From Verrucomicrobiota bacterium (GTDB lineage: Bacteria > Verrucomicrobiota > Verrucomicrobiia > Opitutales > Opitutaceae), in the NCBI GenBank assembly GCA_023399155.1, contig JAEWQP010000012.1, positions 1 to 64,000 of the forward strand: a DNA stretch of 64,000 nt, in the 5' to 3' direction. How positions within the stretch are numbered: position 1 is the stretch's first letter; each line of letters starts with the position of its first letter. The notes beneath the pieces were generated by a model. The model saw nothing but the letters and a program-made list of their open reading frames with translations, was not told the origin of the DNA and did no database searches. Of this stretch, positions 1-8,168 are shown piece by piece. The position numbers were made by a program, and so were the translations under genes.

Positions 1-25
1 CGCTAGATAGATAGCGCGAAGAACA

Positions 26-128
26 GCCGAACCAGGCGCTACAGACAACCTCGGTTACACGCAGCGCTTTCGGAAAGGTTTCCGTTTCTGATCGTCACCT
101 ACTCGGTGTCTGAGCTTCATCGTTCGCC
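26..128 (+). other. attC recombination site 1
   Basis: The R'' box GCCGAAC is at 26-32 and the R' box GTTCGCC at 122-128. The arms CAGGCGCTACAGAC and GTGTCTGAGCTTCATC pair with extrahelical bases, leaving a central region of about 60 bp. Cleavage by an integron integrase is expected between G122 and T123. This site is the 3' end of a cassette whose gene lies left of the window. The R' box has C where the usual consensus GTTRRRY has a purine. Confidence 0.8.
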
Positions 129-132
129 AGAA

Positions 133-483
133 ATGAAGACTCCGTATGTCGCCCGCGTTATTCTCTACGTTCCAGACATTCCATCGGTGGCCTCGTTCTA
201 CCAGCGCCATTTCTCACTGTTTCCACTCCCGAGCGAGAGCGCCCGTTGGCTAGAGCTTCAATCGAGCAGCGGTGACTGCACGATTGCACTTCACCAAGCG
301 AGCAAGTCCCAAAAGAGCGGCGCGGCCATCAAGATCGTCTTTGGAGTCTCCGATGTTCTGGCGTTCAGGGAACAGAAGATCAAGGAAGGCTTGGAGTTTG
401 GAGAGGTCTACGACATCGATGGATTCATGTTCTCGAATGCCAAGGATCCAGCCGGCAATGCGATCCAGATCTCAAGCAGATGA
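133..483 (+). CDS. VOC (glyoxalase/bleomycin-resistance fold) family protein, cassette gene 1
   Basis: This 116-residue protein has the single-module VOC pattern: an opening strand ARVILYVPDIPSVASFYQ, a helix ending in FYQRHF, a middle IKIVFGVSDV strand, and the closing DPAGNAIQI strand near the C-terminus. VOC proteins are metal-dependent lyases, dioxygenases or drug-binding proteins; the substrate here cannot be read from sequence. The start at 133 lies 10 bases after the cassette boundary. An upstream in-frame ATG at 106 would lie inside attC1 and belong to the previous cassette. The stop at 481-483 lies 16 bp before the next attC, which is typical of cassette genes. Expression probably depends on an upstream array promoter, because little room exists for its own. 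Confidence 0.8.
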   Translation: MKTPYVARVILYVPDIPSVASFYQRHFSLFPLPSESARWLELQSSSGDCTIALHQASKSQKSGAAIKIVFGVSDVLAFREQKIKEGLEFGEVYDIDGFMFSNAKDPAGNAIQISSR

Positions 484-498
484 ATATCAAACCAATGA

Positions 499-601
499 GG
501 CGAATCAGGCGCTACAGACAACCCCGATGACGCGCAGCGTTTACGAGAAGACCATTGAGTTCGGACATCCCCAGCGGGGTGTCTGAGCTTCATCGTTAGC
601 C
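499..601 (+). other. attC recombination site 2
   Basis: R'' GGCGAAT is at 499-505 and R' GTTAGCC at 595-601, with arms almost identical to those of attC1 and attC3. Length is 103 bp. GGCGAA in R'' is the reverse complement of TTCGCC at the start of cassette 1 (123-128). That shows R'' and the leading six bases belong to the same mobile unit. The middle part (GATGACGCGCAG, then GAGTTCGGACATCC) is shared with attC3 but differs in attC1. Confidence 0.82.
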
Positions 602-607
602 AAGGCA

Positions 608-1318
608 ATGGAACTGCACATCGACATTCGTCTCGACGGAGACGGGTTCCCCACAGACACCGAGCGCAAGTCGATCGATGCTCTGCTGGAGGAGCTGCGA
701 GTCAGCTCGATAGGACCGATAGTTGATAGTGGTGCCGGTCGCGGACACGCGGACGTGTTTCTCCGCATCGCACCTTCGACTCAGAAGGAGACGATCTCAG
801 CAGTTCGAGCTCTCTTGGATCGCGGTGGGTATGCCGGCAGGTCCACGATCAGGATCCTGCGCGGCAAGCGGGATGGAGGTGAGCCCATCCGTTTGCCCAG
901 CCCTGGAGATGCGTTTGTGTTTCCCGTTTTCGGGATGAGGTTCGGATGCTGCCGGGTATTGCGGACTCCGACTGAGAGAGAGGAGGCGTTTTTCGGAGGT
1001 GTCGCGGTGCTTGTCGCGACGTCCAAATGGATCGGGGACGGTATTCCAGCGATTGATGCTCCTGAGTGGCGTCAGATTCTCACTCTTACGCACCACTCGC
1101 ACACTGGACGGAAAGACCTTTTCTGGACCAGTCATCCAGTCCCTGAGGCATATCGCCGCATTGGGTGCATTCCGCCGTCACCTGCGGAGAAAGAAGAGGT
1201 TTGTAAGGTCCATGGTGGCTGGGCATGCGCCGTTCAGGTAGAGGCTCAATCATTGTGGGAAGAAGACCAAGACAGAGCCGAACCAGGCGCTACAGACAAC
1301 CCCGATGACGCGCAGTGA
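608..1318 (+). CDS. Uncharacterised cassette-encoded protein (cassette gene 2), weakly like immunity-protein-26
   Basis: A 236-residue soluble protein that I do not recognise with certainty. The ATG at 608 follows the attC2 R' box by six bases, so the gene starts almost at the cassette edge. Residues about 1-90 form an alpha/beta segment of the kind seen in small DUFs. Residues about 97-200 begin with PGDAFVFPVFGMRFGCCRVL, which recalls the start of Imm26-type immunity domains (GDxFxxPL..GRY..GRVL). That resemblance is weak and should be treated as a hint only. The last dozen codons (GATDNPDDAQ) are read from attC3 itself, because the stop at 1316-1318 lies inside the recombination site. Such attC-encoded tails are common in integron cassettes. 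Confidence 0.65.
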   Translation: MELHIDIRLDGDGFPTDTERKSIDALLEELRVSSIGPIVDSGAGRGHADVFLRIAPSTQKETISAVRALLDRGGYAGRSTIRILRGKRDGGEPIRLPSPGDAFVFPVFGMRFGCCRVLRTPTEREEAFFGGVAVLVATSKWIGDGIPAIDAPEWRQILTLTHHSHTGRKDLFWTSHPVPEAYRRIGCIPPSPAEKEEVCKVHGGWACAVQVEAQSLWEEDQDRAEPGATDNPDDAQ

Positions 1319-1380
1319 ATTCTGAGAAGACTATCGAGTTCGGATGTCCTCAGCGGGGTGTCTGAGCTTCATCGTTCGGG
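1277..1380 (+). other. attC recombination site 3 (last recognisable)
   Basis: R'' GCCGAAC is at 1277-1283 and R' GTTCGGG at 1374-1380; total 104 bp. The gene of cassette 2 ends inside it. No further attC was found downstream in the window, so this site probably marks the distal end of the array. Confidence 0.8.
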
Positions 1381-1679
1381 CAAGGCAGCGAAGGGATTGT
1401 TTCTCGGGCGATCTCCGATCAGATCGATTCTAGTTCTAGCGCAGCAGCATGCGTTCCTTGGCTCCGTTCTCGATCGAGCGAGGTGATGTTCGGGCAGACC
1501 GGGAACATGCTTCTCTCATCGTTATCCGATCGCCGTTTTCCGAGCCGGTTTCCGCGCTTCATGTTTCGTTCGGACCGCCAGTTGAGTCAAGGACACCAAC
1601 ACCGAGATCGATCACACGGCGGATTCGCGATGAGGATTTTGTCGTTGGACGGACAAAGCACTGGATCGATGCTGCGTCC

Positions 1680-2150
1680 ATGCAGATCACGAGTTTTCCA
1701 GCAGCCAGTCGCGATGCGCAGCTGATCATCGCACGGCTCGATCGATCGCTCATGGAACGCTACACGGCGTCCGACATCCACGGCATTGACGGGGAGGAGT
1801 TCGATGCGGCCGGCGGACATTTCCTGATCTGCTCGGTCGATGATCGACATGTGGGTTGCGGGGCGTTCCGGCCGATCGGCGGTTCGATTGCCGAGGTCAA
1901 GCGGATGTTCGTCGAGAACGCCTATCGTGGCCGCGGGATCGCCACGGCGATACTGGCACACCTCGAGGCCGAAATGAAGCGGCGCGGATTTGAGACTTCG
2001 GTCCTCGAGACTGGAGTCAGGCAGTTCGAGGCCATCGCGTTGTACCGAAAATCGGGCTACTTCCCGATCCCGCGGTTCGGCCCTTATGTGGAATGTGAAC
2101 TGAGTCTGTGTTTTGCGAAAGGGCTTGGCGAGAGCGATGGAGTTGGTTGA
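1680..2150 (+). CDS. GNAT family N-acetyltransferase
   Basis: A 156-residue GNAT protein. The acetyl-CoA-binding motif A is visible as EVKRMFVENAYRGRGIATAI, with the R-G-R-G-I/A pyrophosphate loop. It is followed by the LETGVRQFEAIALYRKSGY helix-strand and the FGPYVECELSLCF end typical of one broad family of small-molecule or amine acetyltransferases. An in-frame ATG at 1449 would add 77 residues without GNAT character, so I chose the ATG at 1680, just before the usual N-terminal strand; no convincing ribosome site helps the choice. It follows attC3 but is not followed by another attC. It may therefore be the chromosomal flank of the array or a cassette that lost its site. Substrate unknown. 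Confidence 0.8.
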   Translation: MQITSFPAASRDAQLIIARLDRSLMERYTASDIHGIDGEEFDAAGGHFLICSVDDRHVGCGAFRPIGGSIAEVKRMFVENAYRGRGIATAILAHLEAEMKRRGFETSVLETGVRQFEAIALYRKSGYFPIPRFGPYVECELSLCFAKGLGESDGVG

Positions 2151-2260
2151 GTGGATGAGGCGCCGCAGAACGGCTTCGGAGCCGTAACGACCCTCAGGTA
2201 GGTATCCACTAGTCCATGATCTTTTCGCGTCCCGGCAGCCGCGGCGCGGATGACACGTCC

Positions 2261-2611
2261 ATGAAGGCAAAAACAATACTAATCGGGTTGTTATTCTGGG
2301 CAGCACATGGGGGCGGGGCGATTACCGCCGCCGACTACAATCAGCCGGGTGTTCCCAAGGTGGATATCACGGTGGAGAGCGACCTCAAGGTGCTGGCCCA
2401 GGGATTTGTTGCAGCGTTTGGGGAAATACCGGCAGGAGCGAAGTACATCTGGATTCGCAACGGAAACGAAACACTCGTCCTGGGAAGCATAGCCTGGGTA
2501 AAGGCATATGGCGGCGTGCTCGTGATTCAGGTGGACAGCGGACCAACGCACCTCGTGAGCGCAGGTGACGTGATTCAGATCACCAACGACCGTCCGCCGT
2601 CGAGAAACTAG
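2261..2611 (+). CDS. Small exported protein of unknown function
   Basis: A 116-residue protein whose first 22 or so residues form a signal peptide (MKAKTILIGLLFWAAHGGGA, then an alanine-rich cleavage region). The mature part is about 90 residues, mostly predicted strands, with no cysteine pair and no motif I recognise. The start at 2261 is preferred over an in-frame ATG at 2216 because it places the signal peptide at the N-terminus. It probably lies in the periplasm or outside. The neighbours give no functional hint. Confidence 0.55.
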   Translation: MKAKTILIGLLFWAAHGGGAITAADYNQPGVPKVDITVESDLKVLAQGFVAAFGEIPAGAKYIWIRNGNETLVLGSIAWVKAYGGVLVIQVDSGPTHLVSAGDVIQITNDRPPSRN

Positions 2612-2933
2612 AGACTGCCCGAAAACCGGATCCCGATAGCCAAACCTCTCGCGAAGCCGCGACTCGCCGGTGACAGTTTGCCCGGCCTATGGTTCATTTC
2701 CAGGGAGTCTCTGCGTTCCCGGAAAGTCTCTGCGCATCCACGGCTGCTGGCATCCGGGCGACCCGCTGTTCGACGACGAAACGCATGGTGTCCGTTGAGA
2801 TTCGCTCAGTGCCGCGGTGGCGAAACGGAGCTGGGACGGGTCGCCCTTGCCGGAGGCAGGTCCTGCGCGTTGCGCCCGTTTTTCGGTCGCCAACGGCGCG
2901 AAACGGGCCATGGCTCGCCCCAGATCAACGGCC
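2612..2933. other. Intergenic region without a supported gene
   Basis: Overlapping open frames exist on both strands here but none shows family features. The right part holds an interrupted inverted repeat: GCCCGTTT about 2876-2883 and AAACGGGC about 2901-2908. This could be a hairpin between the two small exported-protein genes. No promoter could be assigned with confidence. Confidence 0.4.
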
Positions 2934-3308
2934 ATGCGCTTTCCTCGTTTCCTGATACACAGTTCGCTCCTCTTGGTCTGCGCCGCCCTGGTTTCCTGTT
3001 CCTCGGGCGAAGGACCGCTCGTCTATAATGCAAGCGGCGAGACAATCAGCCTGCTGGTGCATTCGGACGACGGGACGGTCTTTGAGGGCACATGCGAAAA
3101 CGAAGCCGCCATGTGGGTGGGGAAGCCCCGTGCGAAGACAGTGCGAGTGGAAGTGTTGATCGGGGATGCGCGCCACGTGCTCGAGCGTGAGGATCTGAAT
3201 ACACGTTTCGGCAAAGACGAAGCGACCGCGTTCATCGTCGAGGCGAGCGGGCCGCGGCAGCTCACGCTCGATGAGGCGCGTATTCTGTTGCGAGGCCGCG
3301 CGAGGTAG
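2934..3308 (+). CDS. Small lipoprotein of unknown function
   Basis: A 124-residue protein with a lipoprotein signal: basic start MRFPR, hydrophobic core and lipobox LVSC with the acylated Cys near residue 22. The Ser-Ser after the Cys suggests outer-membrane sorting if Lol rules apply. The mature part (about 100 residues) looks like a small beta domain and is not recognised. The start at 2934 gives a normal lipoprotein signal, whereas in-frame codons upstream lack it. Confidence 0.6.
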   Translation: MRFPRFLIHSSLLLVCAALVSCSSGEGPLVYNASGETISLLVHSDDGTVFEGTCENEAAMWVGKPRAKTVRVEVLIGDARHVLEREDLNTRFGKDEATAFIVEASGPRQLTLDEARILLRGRAR

Positions 3309-3540
3309 GCTGGCGACCTTCGGATGGGCGGCCGGTTCGCTCGTCGGAGGTTGTTCGCTGCCAGCGTTTGTGCGGAAACCCGGCGGTGCGCGAACAGAAT
3401 GAAAGCCGGTGAAGACTCGCCAGCGGCTCGAGCCGACCTGAAAGCGATCCAGAAGCTCGTTGGAAATGCCCTGCAGGTAGGGCGAGTCGTCCTCGGCGAG
3501 CCGCAGCTCGGCCAGCCTGCCCACCGGGGCCTATGCGAAT

Positions 3541-3559
3541 GCGGGGCGCCTCGCCCCGC
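3541..3559 (-). terminator. Perfect 8-bp hairpin downstream of the DUF1015 gene
   Basis: GCGGGGCG (3541-3548) and CGCCCCGC (3552-3559) form a perfect stem with a three-base loop, 23 bp past the stop of the minus-strand DUF1015 gene. There is no T-tract, so a role in termination or mRNA protection is inferred. Confidence 0.35.
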
Positions 3560-3582
3560 CCAGAAACCCGCCTTCGCAGCCC

Positions 3583-4800
3583 TCAGAACGTGTGCATGAA
3601 CAGGCCGTCGAGGAGCTTGGGCTCAAACCAGGTGCTCTTGGGTGGCATGATCTGGCCGGCGTCGGCGATGTCCATCAATTGATCGATGGTGACGGCGTGG
3701 AGTGAGAAGGCGATCGTCGCGCGTCCGGCTGTGACGGCATCCTCGAGAAACTTGGTTCCACGGATGCCGCCGACGAAGTCGATGCGTTTGCTCGTGCGCG
3801 GATCGTCGATCGCCAGGAGTGGGGCGAGCACGCGGTCCTGAAGCAGGCTGACGTCGAGTCGCGAAACCGGGTCCGCATCGGGAGCGGCCGAGAGTTCGAG
3901 GGAGTGCCAGCGCCCCTCGATGAAGATCCGAATATCGCCGGGCCGGGCAGGCTCGGCGCTGGCGGCAGCCTTGACCGGGCCGACCTTGGCGAGCGCGGCG
4001 AGCACCTGGGCCGGCGTGTATCCATTGAGGTCGGCGACGAGTCGGTTGTAGGGCAGGATGTGCAGCTGCGCGGCGGGAAAGAGCACCGTGAGGAACCAGT
4101 TGTAGTCCTCGGTGCCGGTATGCGCGGGGTTTGCGGCGCGCCGTTCGCGGGCGACGCGGGCCGCGCTCGCGGCGCGGTGATGTCCGTCGGCGATATAGCT
4201 GCAGGGCACGCTTGCGAACGCGGCCACGAGGGTGGCCGGCGCGGCGACACGCCAGATGCTGTGCCGCACACCCGTGTGCGCGGTGAAGTCGATCAGCGGC
4301 GCGCCGACTGCCGCCTCACGCACGAGTGCGTCGATCGCGGCCTGGCCGCGGTAGGTGAGAAATACAGGACCGGGATTGGCGGAGAGCGTGCTGGTGTGGC
4401 GGACGCGATCGTCCTCCTTGTCCTTGCGCGTCTTCTCGTGTTTCTTGATCAGGCCGGTGTCGTAGTCGTCGACGTGGCAGAGTGCCGCGACGCCGGTCTG
4501 GACGTGCTGGCCCATCTGCTGGCGGTAGATGTAGAGCGACGGCTCCGCTTCGCTCACCAGTCGTTTCTCGCGAATGAGGCGATCCCAGTTCTCGCGGGCA
4601 CGCGCATACACGGCGTCGGCGTGAGGGTCGGTGTCGTCGGGAAACTCGAGGTCGGAGCGCGAGACGCGCAGCATGCTGTCGGGATTGCCTTCGACGAGGG
4701 CCCGACTCTCGGCGGTCGAGACCACATCGTAAGGAAGCGAGGCGATGCGGTTCGCCAGCTCGGGCACGGGACGGAGGGCGCGGTAGGAACGGATGCGCAT
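3583..4800 (-). CDS. DUF1015 family protein
   Basis: A 405-residue protein matching the DUF1015 family along its length. It opens with MRIRSYRALRPVPELANRIA and LPYDVVSTAE, has the central GLIKKHEKTRKDKEDDRVRH block, and carries the YIADGHHRAASAARV motif, which is the most conserved part of the family. No reaction is established for DUF1015 to my knowledge; the conserved His, Arg and Asp residues suggest a nucleotide- or phosphate-binding enzyme. The start at 4800 fits the family's usual MRIRPF-like N-terminus; an in-frame ATG at 4848 is less likely. It is transcribed alone, divergently from the antiporter gene at 5038. Confidence 0.9.
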   Translation of the reverse strand: MRIRSYRALRPVPELANRIASLPYDVVSTAESRALVEGNPDSMLRVSRSDLEFPDDTDPHADAVYARARENWDRLIREKRLVSEAEPSLYIYRQQMGQHVQTGVAALCHVDDYDTGLIKKHEKTRKDKEDDRVRHTSTLSANPGPVFLTYRGQAAIDALVREAAVGAPLIDFTAHTGVRHSIWRVAAPATLVAAFASVPCSYIADGHHRAASAARVARERRAANPAHTGTEDYNWFLTVLFPAAQLHILPYNRLVADLNGYTPAQVLAALAKVGPVKAAASAEPARPGDIRIFIEGRWHSLELSAAPDADPVSRLDVSLLQDRVLAPLLAIDDPRTSKRIDFVGGIRGTKFLEDAVTAGRATIAFSLHAVTIDQLMDIADAGQIMPPKSTWFEPKLLDGLFMHTF

Positions 4801-5037
4801 GGGAAATGGAAAGGCGCGGAGCGCAGCAAACTCCCGTGCGGTTGGCAAGTGAAGTGAATCCCCCGGCGCCCGGTCGCGTTGCGGGTCGTCGCGAGATACG
4901 GTTGAAATGCCGCAGCCAGTTTCGTGCGTGTCGGCCCGGCGGCGCGAGCGGGCGCCAGGGGACGAACACGGGCCAATCGCGGCTGGAGGCAGGTTGCCGC
5001 TTGCGATTCACCTCGGTGATCGCCAACGACCTACGTC

Positions 5038-6627
5038 ATGCTCGAACGTGTTATCCTCGGCATGGTCCCCGCATCGGTGGTGGTTTTCGTGTTCTGCGCG
5101 ACAGGGATACTTTCGGTGGCCGGCGCTTCCACGGGCGAGGAGAGCGAAAGGGTCCACGCGGGGGAGGCGTTTCCCGCCTCGCTTGAAACGTACGTGGCGG
5201 AGGAGTCTGGCATGTCGCTGATCGAGGTCCTGAGGCATCGGATCGACGAGGATCCTTTCAACCTCGTCGCAAGCCTCATGTTCCTCTGCGCGATCATCCA
5301 CACGTTCTGCACGGGCCCGATCCGGGCGCGTGCGCACAAGGCCCATCACGAGCACGAGCACCGCATGCGGGCGGCCCGCGAACTCGCCCAGCGCGAGGGG
5401 CGGCCGTTCAAGGAAAACGTCGTCAGCTTCAAGGCAGAGCTTCTTCATTTCCTGGGCGAGGTGGAGGCGGTGTTCGGCCTGTGGGTCATACCGCTCATCG
5501 TGGCGATCAGTGTCACGCACGACTTTCACACTGCGGAGGAGTACGTGGCGTTCCGGGTCAATTTCACGGAGCCCTTGTTTGTCGTGGTGATCATGACGAT
5601 CGCGGCGACGCGGCCGGTCGTGCGGCTCGCCGAGCGGTTGATGGCGCGCGTCGCCGCCATCGGCGGGGGCACACCGGCGGCGTGGTGGTTCTCGATCCTG
5701 ACGCTGGGTCCGGTCCTCGGGTCGTTCATCACGGAGCCGGCGGCGATGACGATTTCGGCTCTGCTCCTGGCGCGGCGCTTCTATGAATTCAATCCCGGCC
5801 GGATGTTGAAATACGCGACGATCGGGTTGCTTTTCGTGAACGTCTCCGTCGGCGGCACGTTGACCCATTTTGCCGCGCCGCCCGTGCTGATGGTGGCGGG
5901 CAAGTGGGATTGGGACCTGGCGTTCATGCTCACCCATTTCGGCTGGAAGGCGATGGCGGTGATCATCGTATGCAATGTCGGTTACTTTCTGGCGTTTCGT
6001 TCCCAGCTGGGCGAACTCGCCGGCCGCAGGCCCGTTCCCGTGCGTCAGGAGCAGGATGGGGGCGAGAGCCCGTGGGAGGAGCGGGACTGGCCGGTGCCGA
6101 CCTGGATCACGGTGGTTCATCTTTTGTTCATGGCGTGGACGGTGTTCACCGCGCACTATCCGGCTCTGTTCATTGGCGGCTTCCTCTTCTTTTTGGCGTT
6201 CGTCACAACGACCTTTCACCATCAGGAGGACGTTAAGCTGAAGCCGGCGTTGCTGGTCGGATTCTTCCTCGCGGGTCTCGTGATTCATGGGGGGCTGCAG
6301 CAGTGGTGGATCGAGCCGGTGCTCGGGCGCCTGGCGACACTCCCGCTCATGCTGGGAGCGACGGTGCTGACCGCATTCAACGACAACGCGGCGATCACGT
6401 ATCTGGCATCGCTCGTTCCGGGGTTCACGCCGGAGATGAAATATGCGGTCGTGGTCGGTGCGGTGACTGGCGGTGGGTTGACCGTGATCGCCAACGCGCC
6501 GAATCCCGCCGGGCAGTCGATCCTGCAGCGCTTCTTTGAGGGTGGCGTGTCACCGCTCTACCTGTTTCTCGGGGCGCTGGTACCCACGATCGTGTTCGGC
6601 CTCGCGTTCATGCTTCTTCCATATTGA
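5038..6627 (+). CDS. Putative Na+/H+ antiporter (Pfam07399-like)
   Basis: A 529-residue membrane protein with a hydrophobic N-terminus, a short hydrophilic section rich in HEHE around residues 100-115, and then ten or so membrane segments. Landmarks include ILTLGPVLGSFITEPAAMTI (acidic residue in a membrane segment), NVSVGGTLTHFAAPPVLMVA and FNDNAAITYLASLVPG near the C-terminus. The last two are typical re-entrant signatures of the NhaD/ion-transporter superfamily. The family is annotated as putative Na+/H+ antiporter and is frequent in Chlamydiae and Verrucomicrobia. It stands directly before the Mrp-like cluster on the same strand, so a shared role in Na+ or pH balance is plausible. A 371-bp gap separates them, so a common transcript is uncertain. 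Confidence 0.85.
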   Translation: MLERVILGMVPASVVVFVFCATGILSVAGASTGEESERVHAGEAFPASLETYVAEESGMSLIEVLRHRIDEDPFNLVASLMFLCAIIHTFCTGPIRARAHKAHHEHEHRMRAARELAQREGRPFKENVVSFKAELLHFLGEVEAVFGLWVIPLIVAISVTHDFHTAEEYVAFRVNFTEPLFVVVIMTIAATRPVVRLAERLMARVAAIGGGTPAAWWFSILTLGPVLGSFITEPAAMTISALLLARRFYEFNPGRMLKYATIGLLFVNVSVGGTLTHFAAPPVLMVAGKWDWDLAFMLTHFGWKAMAVIIVCNVGYFLAFRSQLGELAGRRPVPVRQEQDGGESPWEERDWPVPTWITVVHLLFMAWTVFTAHYPALFIGGFLFFLAFVTTTFHHQEDVKLKPALLVGFFLAGLVIHGGLQQWWIEPVLGRLATLPLMLGATVLTAFNDNAAITYLASLVPGFTPEMKYAVVVGAVTGGGLTVIANAPNPAGQSILQRFFEGGVSPLYLFLGALVPTIVFGLAFMLLPY

Positions 6628-6998
6628 GCCGGGACAATGCCGCCGCGTGCGGCGGTCTCTGCAACTCCTGTGCGTGTGCGACGCCGATGCCGTCCCTGCC
6701 AATCTCGGCCCGCGTTTGCAGGCCCGTCCCTCCTTGGAAGATCGCGAGCCGGTCGAATGGCCGGTATGCGGATCGCGTGAGTGGCGGCACGCCGCGTCGG
6801 GGACGCGCCTGACCGCTTGCCGGGTGGGGGCGATTCGAGGGTTGGAGTTGACAGCTCTCCATCCCGCGGCGAATCGCTGAAACGCGTTTTCGCAATGCGC
6901 CAACCAACCATGCTTACGGTCCCCCCAGAAAAACCGTTCGCGTCATGCGAACGCTCGCGCCTTCGTCGGGAGTCGACATCGCTCCGAGGCACCGAGAC
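6628..6998. other. Intergenic region upstream of the Mrp/Mbh-like cluster
   Basis: No gene is supported in this 371-bp stretch. A TTGACA hexamer near 6847 could be a -35 element for the cluster, but no convincing -10 follows at the right distance. The cluster promoter and any ion- or pH-responsive site should lie here. Confidence 0.3.
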
Positions 6999-7571
6999 AT
7001 GACGTCCCGCAGCGACGTCCCTTCGCGGTGGGCGCGGCTCAAATCCGTCCAGCCGATGGTCCCGCTGGGCCTCCTTGCCTTGTGGATGCTGCTGAGCGGC
7101 AAGTTCAGCGCCTTCCACCTTGGCGTCGGGGTGGTCCTCGTGATCTCGATCGTCTGGCAGGCGGCCTCGATGCCCCTGCTGGAACCGCTCGACCGCCCGC
7201 GGCCGCGCTTCTGGAGGATCGTGCCGTACGGCGCATGGCTTTTCTGGCAGATGCTGATCGCGGCGATTCAGGTGGCCCGCGTGATTCTCGCGCCCGGCCG
7301 CCATCTCGATCCCCGACTCATCGAGTTCACGTGCCGGCAGCCGTCGCTGCTCAGCGGGGTGATCCTCTCGGGATCGATCACGCTCACGCCAGGCACCGTC
7401 ACGGTCGACCTCGAGGGCGATCGCTTCATCGTGCATGCGCTCACCCGGGCCAGTGCCGAGGACGTGCTCGGGGGGGACATGGCCCGCCGCGTCGCCGCGC
7501 TCAGCACGAACGAGCCGATGCCGCCGATCGAGGTCGTCACCGGGCCGGATGCGAACGGAGGTGGCGGATGA
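6999..7571 (+). CDS. mrpE: Mrp/Mbh-type antiporter subunit E (MbhA-like)
   Basis: A 190-residue protein with two or three membrane segments near its start, followed by a cytosolic domain with the MrpE signature SGSITLTPGTVTVDLEGDRF. MrpE is a small essential subunit at the edge of the Mrp cation/proton antiporter complex in the inner membrane. The start at 6999 is chosen because the residues upstream of it are not MrpE-like. Its stop overlaps the next start (ATGA at 7568-7571). It is the first gene of an 11-gene run whose order E-F-G-MbhD-MbhE-B-C-D matches MbhA to MbhH of archaeal membrane-bound hydrogenases. Confidence 0.88.
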   Translation: MTSRSDVPSRWARLKSVQPMVPLGLLALWMLLSGKFSAFHLGVGVVLVISIVWQAASMPLLEPLDRPRPRFWRIVPYGAWLFWQMLIAAIQVARVILAPGRHLDPRLIEFTCRQPSLLSGVILSGSITLTPGTVTVDLEGDRFIVHALTRASAEDVLGGDMARRVAALSTNEPMPPIEVVTGPDANGGGG

Positions 7572-7834
7572 GCGGCTTGATTGATTTCATGATCGTGGCG
7601 ATCGTGTTCATCCTGCTCGTCCCGTTCTACCGGGTGGTGCGGGGGCCGACGGTGTTTGACCGGCTCCTCGCGATCGGGGCGATCGGCGGCAAGACGATCG
7701 CGCTGATCTGCCTCGTGGGTCTGCTTTTCGGCCGGCTCGACATGTTCATCGATATCGCGCTCGGCTACGCCGTGCTCAACTTCATGGGCGGCATCGCCAT
7801 GGCGGAGTATTTCCGCCTCAAGAAGGAGGAGTGA
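7568..7834 (+). CDS. mrpF: Mrp/Mbh-type antiporter subunit F (MbhB-like)
   Basis: An 88-residue protein with three predicted membrane helices and the MrpF core FYRVVRGPTVFDRLLAIGAI (R-G-P-T-x-x-D-R). MrpF is a small membrane subunit that packs with E and G and is needed for complex assembly and activity. It overlaps mrpE by four bases (ATGA) and the next gene by one base (TGATG). These are signs of tight translational coupling. Confidence 0.88.
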   Translation: MSGLIDFMIVAIVFILLVPFYRVVRGPTVFDRLLAIGAIGGKTIALICLVGLLFGRLDMFIDIALGYAVLNFMGGIAMAEYFRLKKEE

Positions 7835-8166
7835 TGTTCACGACGATACAGACAACTGCGGGCACGCTGCTCATGCTCGCCGGGCTCGCCTTCATGCTCC
7901 TGGGCAGCATGGGCCTCGTTCGCTTGCCCGATTTTTTCGCGCGGACGCATGCCGCGAGCAAGGTTGATACCGTCGGCATCGTCGTGCTGCTGATCGGCAT
8001 CGCGGTGCTCGAGGGTGTGACACTCAACAGCGGCAAACTCGTCGTGGCGGTGTTGTTCCTGATGCTCACCAACCCGGTTTCTGCGCATGCTTTGACCCGG
8101 GCGGCGCTGCGTGGCGGCATCCGCCCGTGGCGCCGTGGAGACCCGCGACCGGAGGGGCGGAACTGA
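7834..8166 (+). CDS. mrpG: Mrp/Mbh-type antiporter subunit G (MbhC-like)
   Basis: A 110-residue protein with three membrane helices and the family signature GSMGLVRLPDFFARTHAASK. The R-x-P-D-x-x-x-R-x-H-A pattern is diagnostic for MrpG/PhaG. The start is the ATG at 7834 within TGATG; a GTG one codon earlier is possible. It continues the coupled operon and completes the E-F-G module that opens Mbh-type gene clusters. Confidence 0.88.
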   Translation: MFTTIQTTAGTLLMLAGLAFMLLGSMGLVRLPDFFARTHAASKVDTVGIVVLLIGIAVLEGVTLNSGKLVVAVLFLMLTNPVSAHALTRAALRGGIRPWRRGDPRPEGRN

Positions 8167-8168
8167 CC

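Larger units (their letters stand above)
26..1380. mobile_element. Distal part of an integron gene-cassette array
   Basis: Three imperfect palindromes of nearly constant length (103, 103 and 104 bp) bound two one-gene units. Each begins with a (G)GCGAA/CCGAAC box followed by CAGGCGCTACAGAC and ends with GTGTCTGAGCTTCATC then GTT plus four bases. This is the layout of attC sites, with R''/L'' and L'/R' arms separated by a variable middle. The first six bases of cassette 1 (TTCGCC, from 123) are the reverse complement of GGCGAA in its own downstream attC, as expected of a cassette excised as a circle. Both genes run in the same direction and nearly fill their cassettes. No integrase or attI lies in the window, so the array presumably continues to the left of base 1. 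Confidence 0.82.

Noticed and set aside
26..1380. The three 100-bp repeats as a CRISPR array
   Set aside because: Repeats are too long and spaced about 370 and 675 bp apart with genes between; their palindromic arms fit attC sites.
1449..1679. N-terminal extension of the GNAT gene and its status as a third cassette
   Set aside because: The extra 77 residues have no GNAT character, and no attC follows the gene, so cassette status is not supported.
2678..3045. Several overlapping short frames on both strands
   Set aside because: No signal peptide, domain or ribosome site; they overlap each other and the lipoprotein gene.
3324..3599. A 91-codon frame after the lipoprotein gene
   Set aside because: No family features, and it runs through a GC hairpin into the end of the DUF1015 gene on the other strand.
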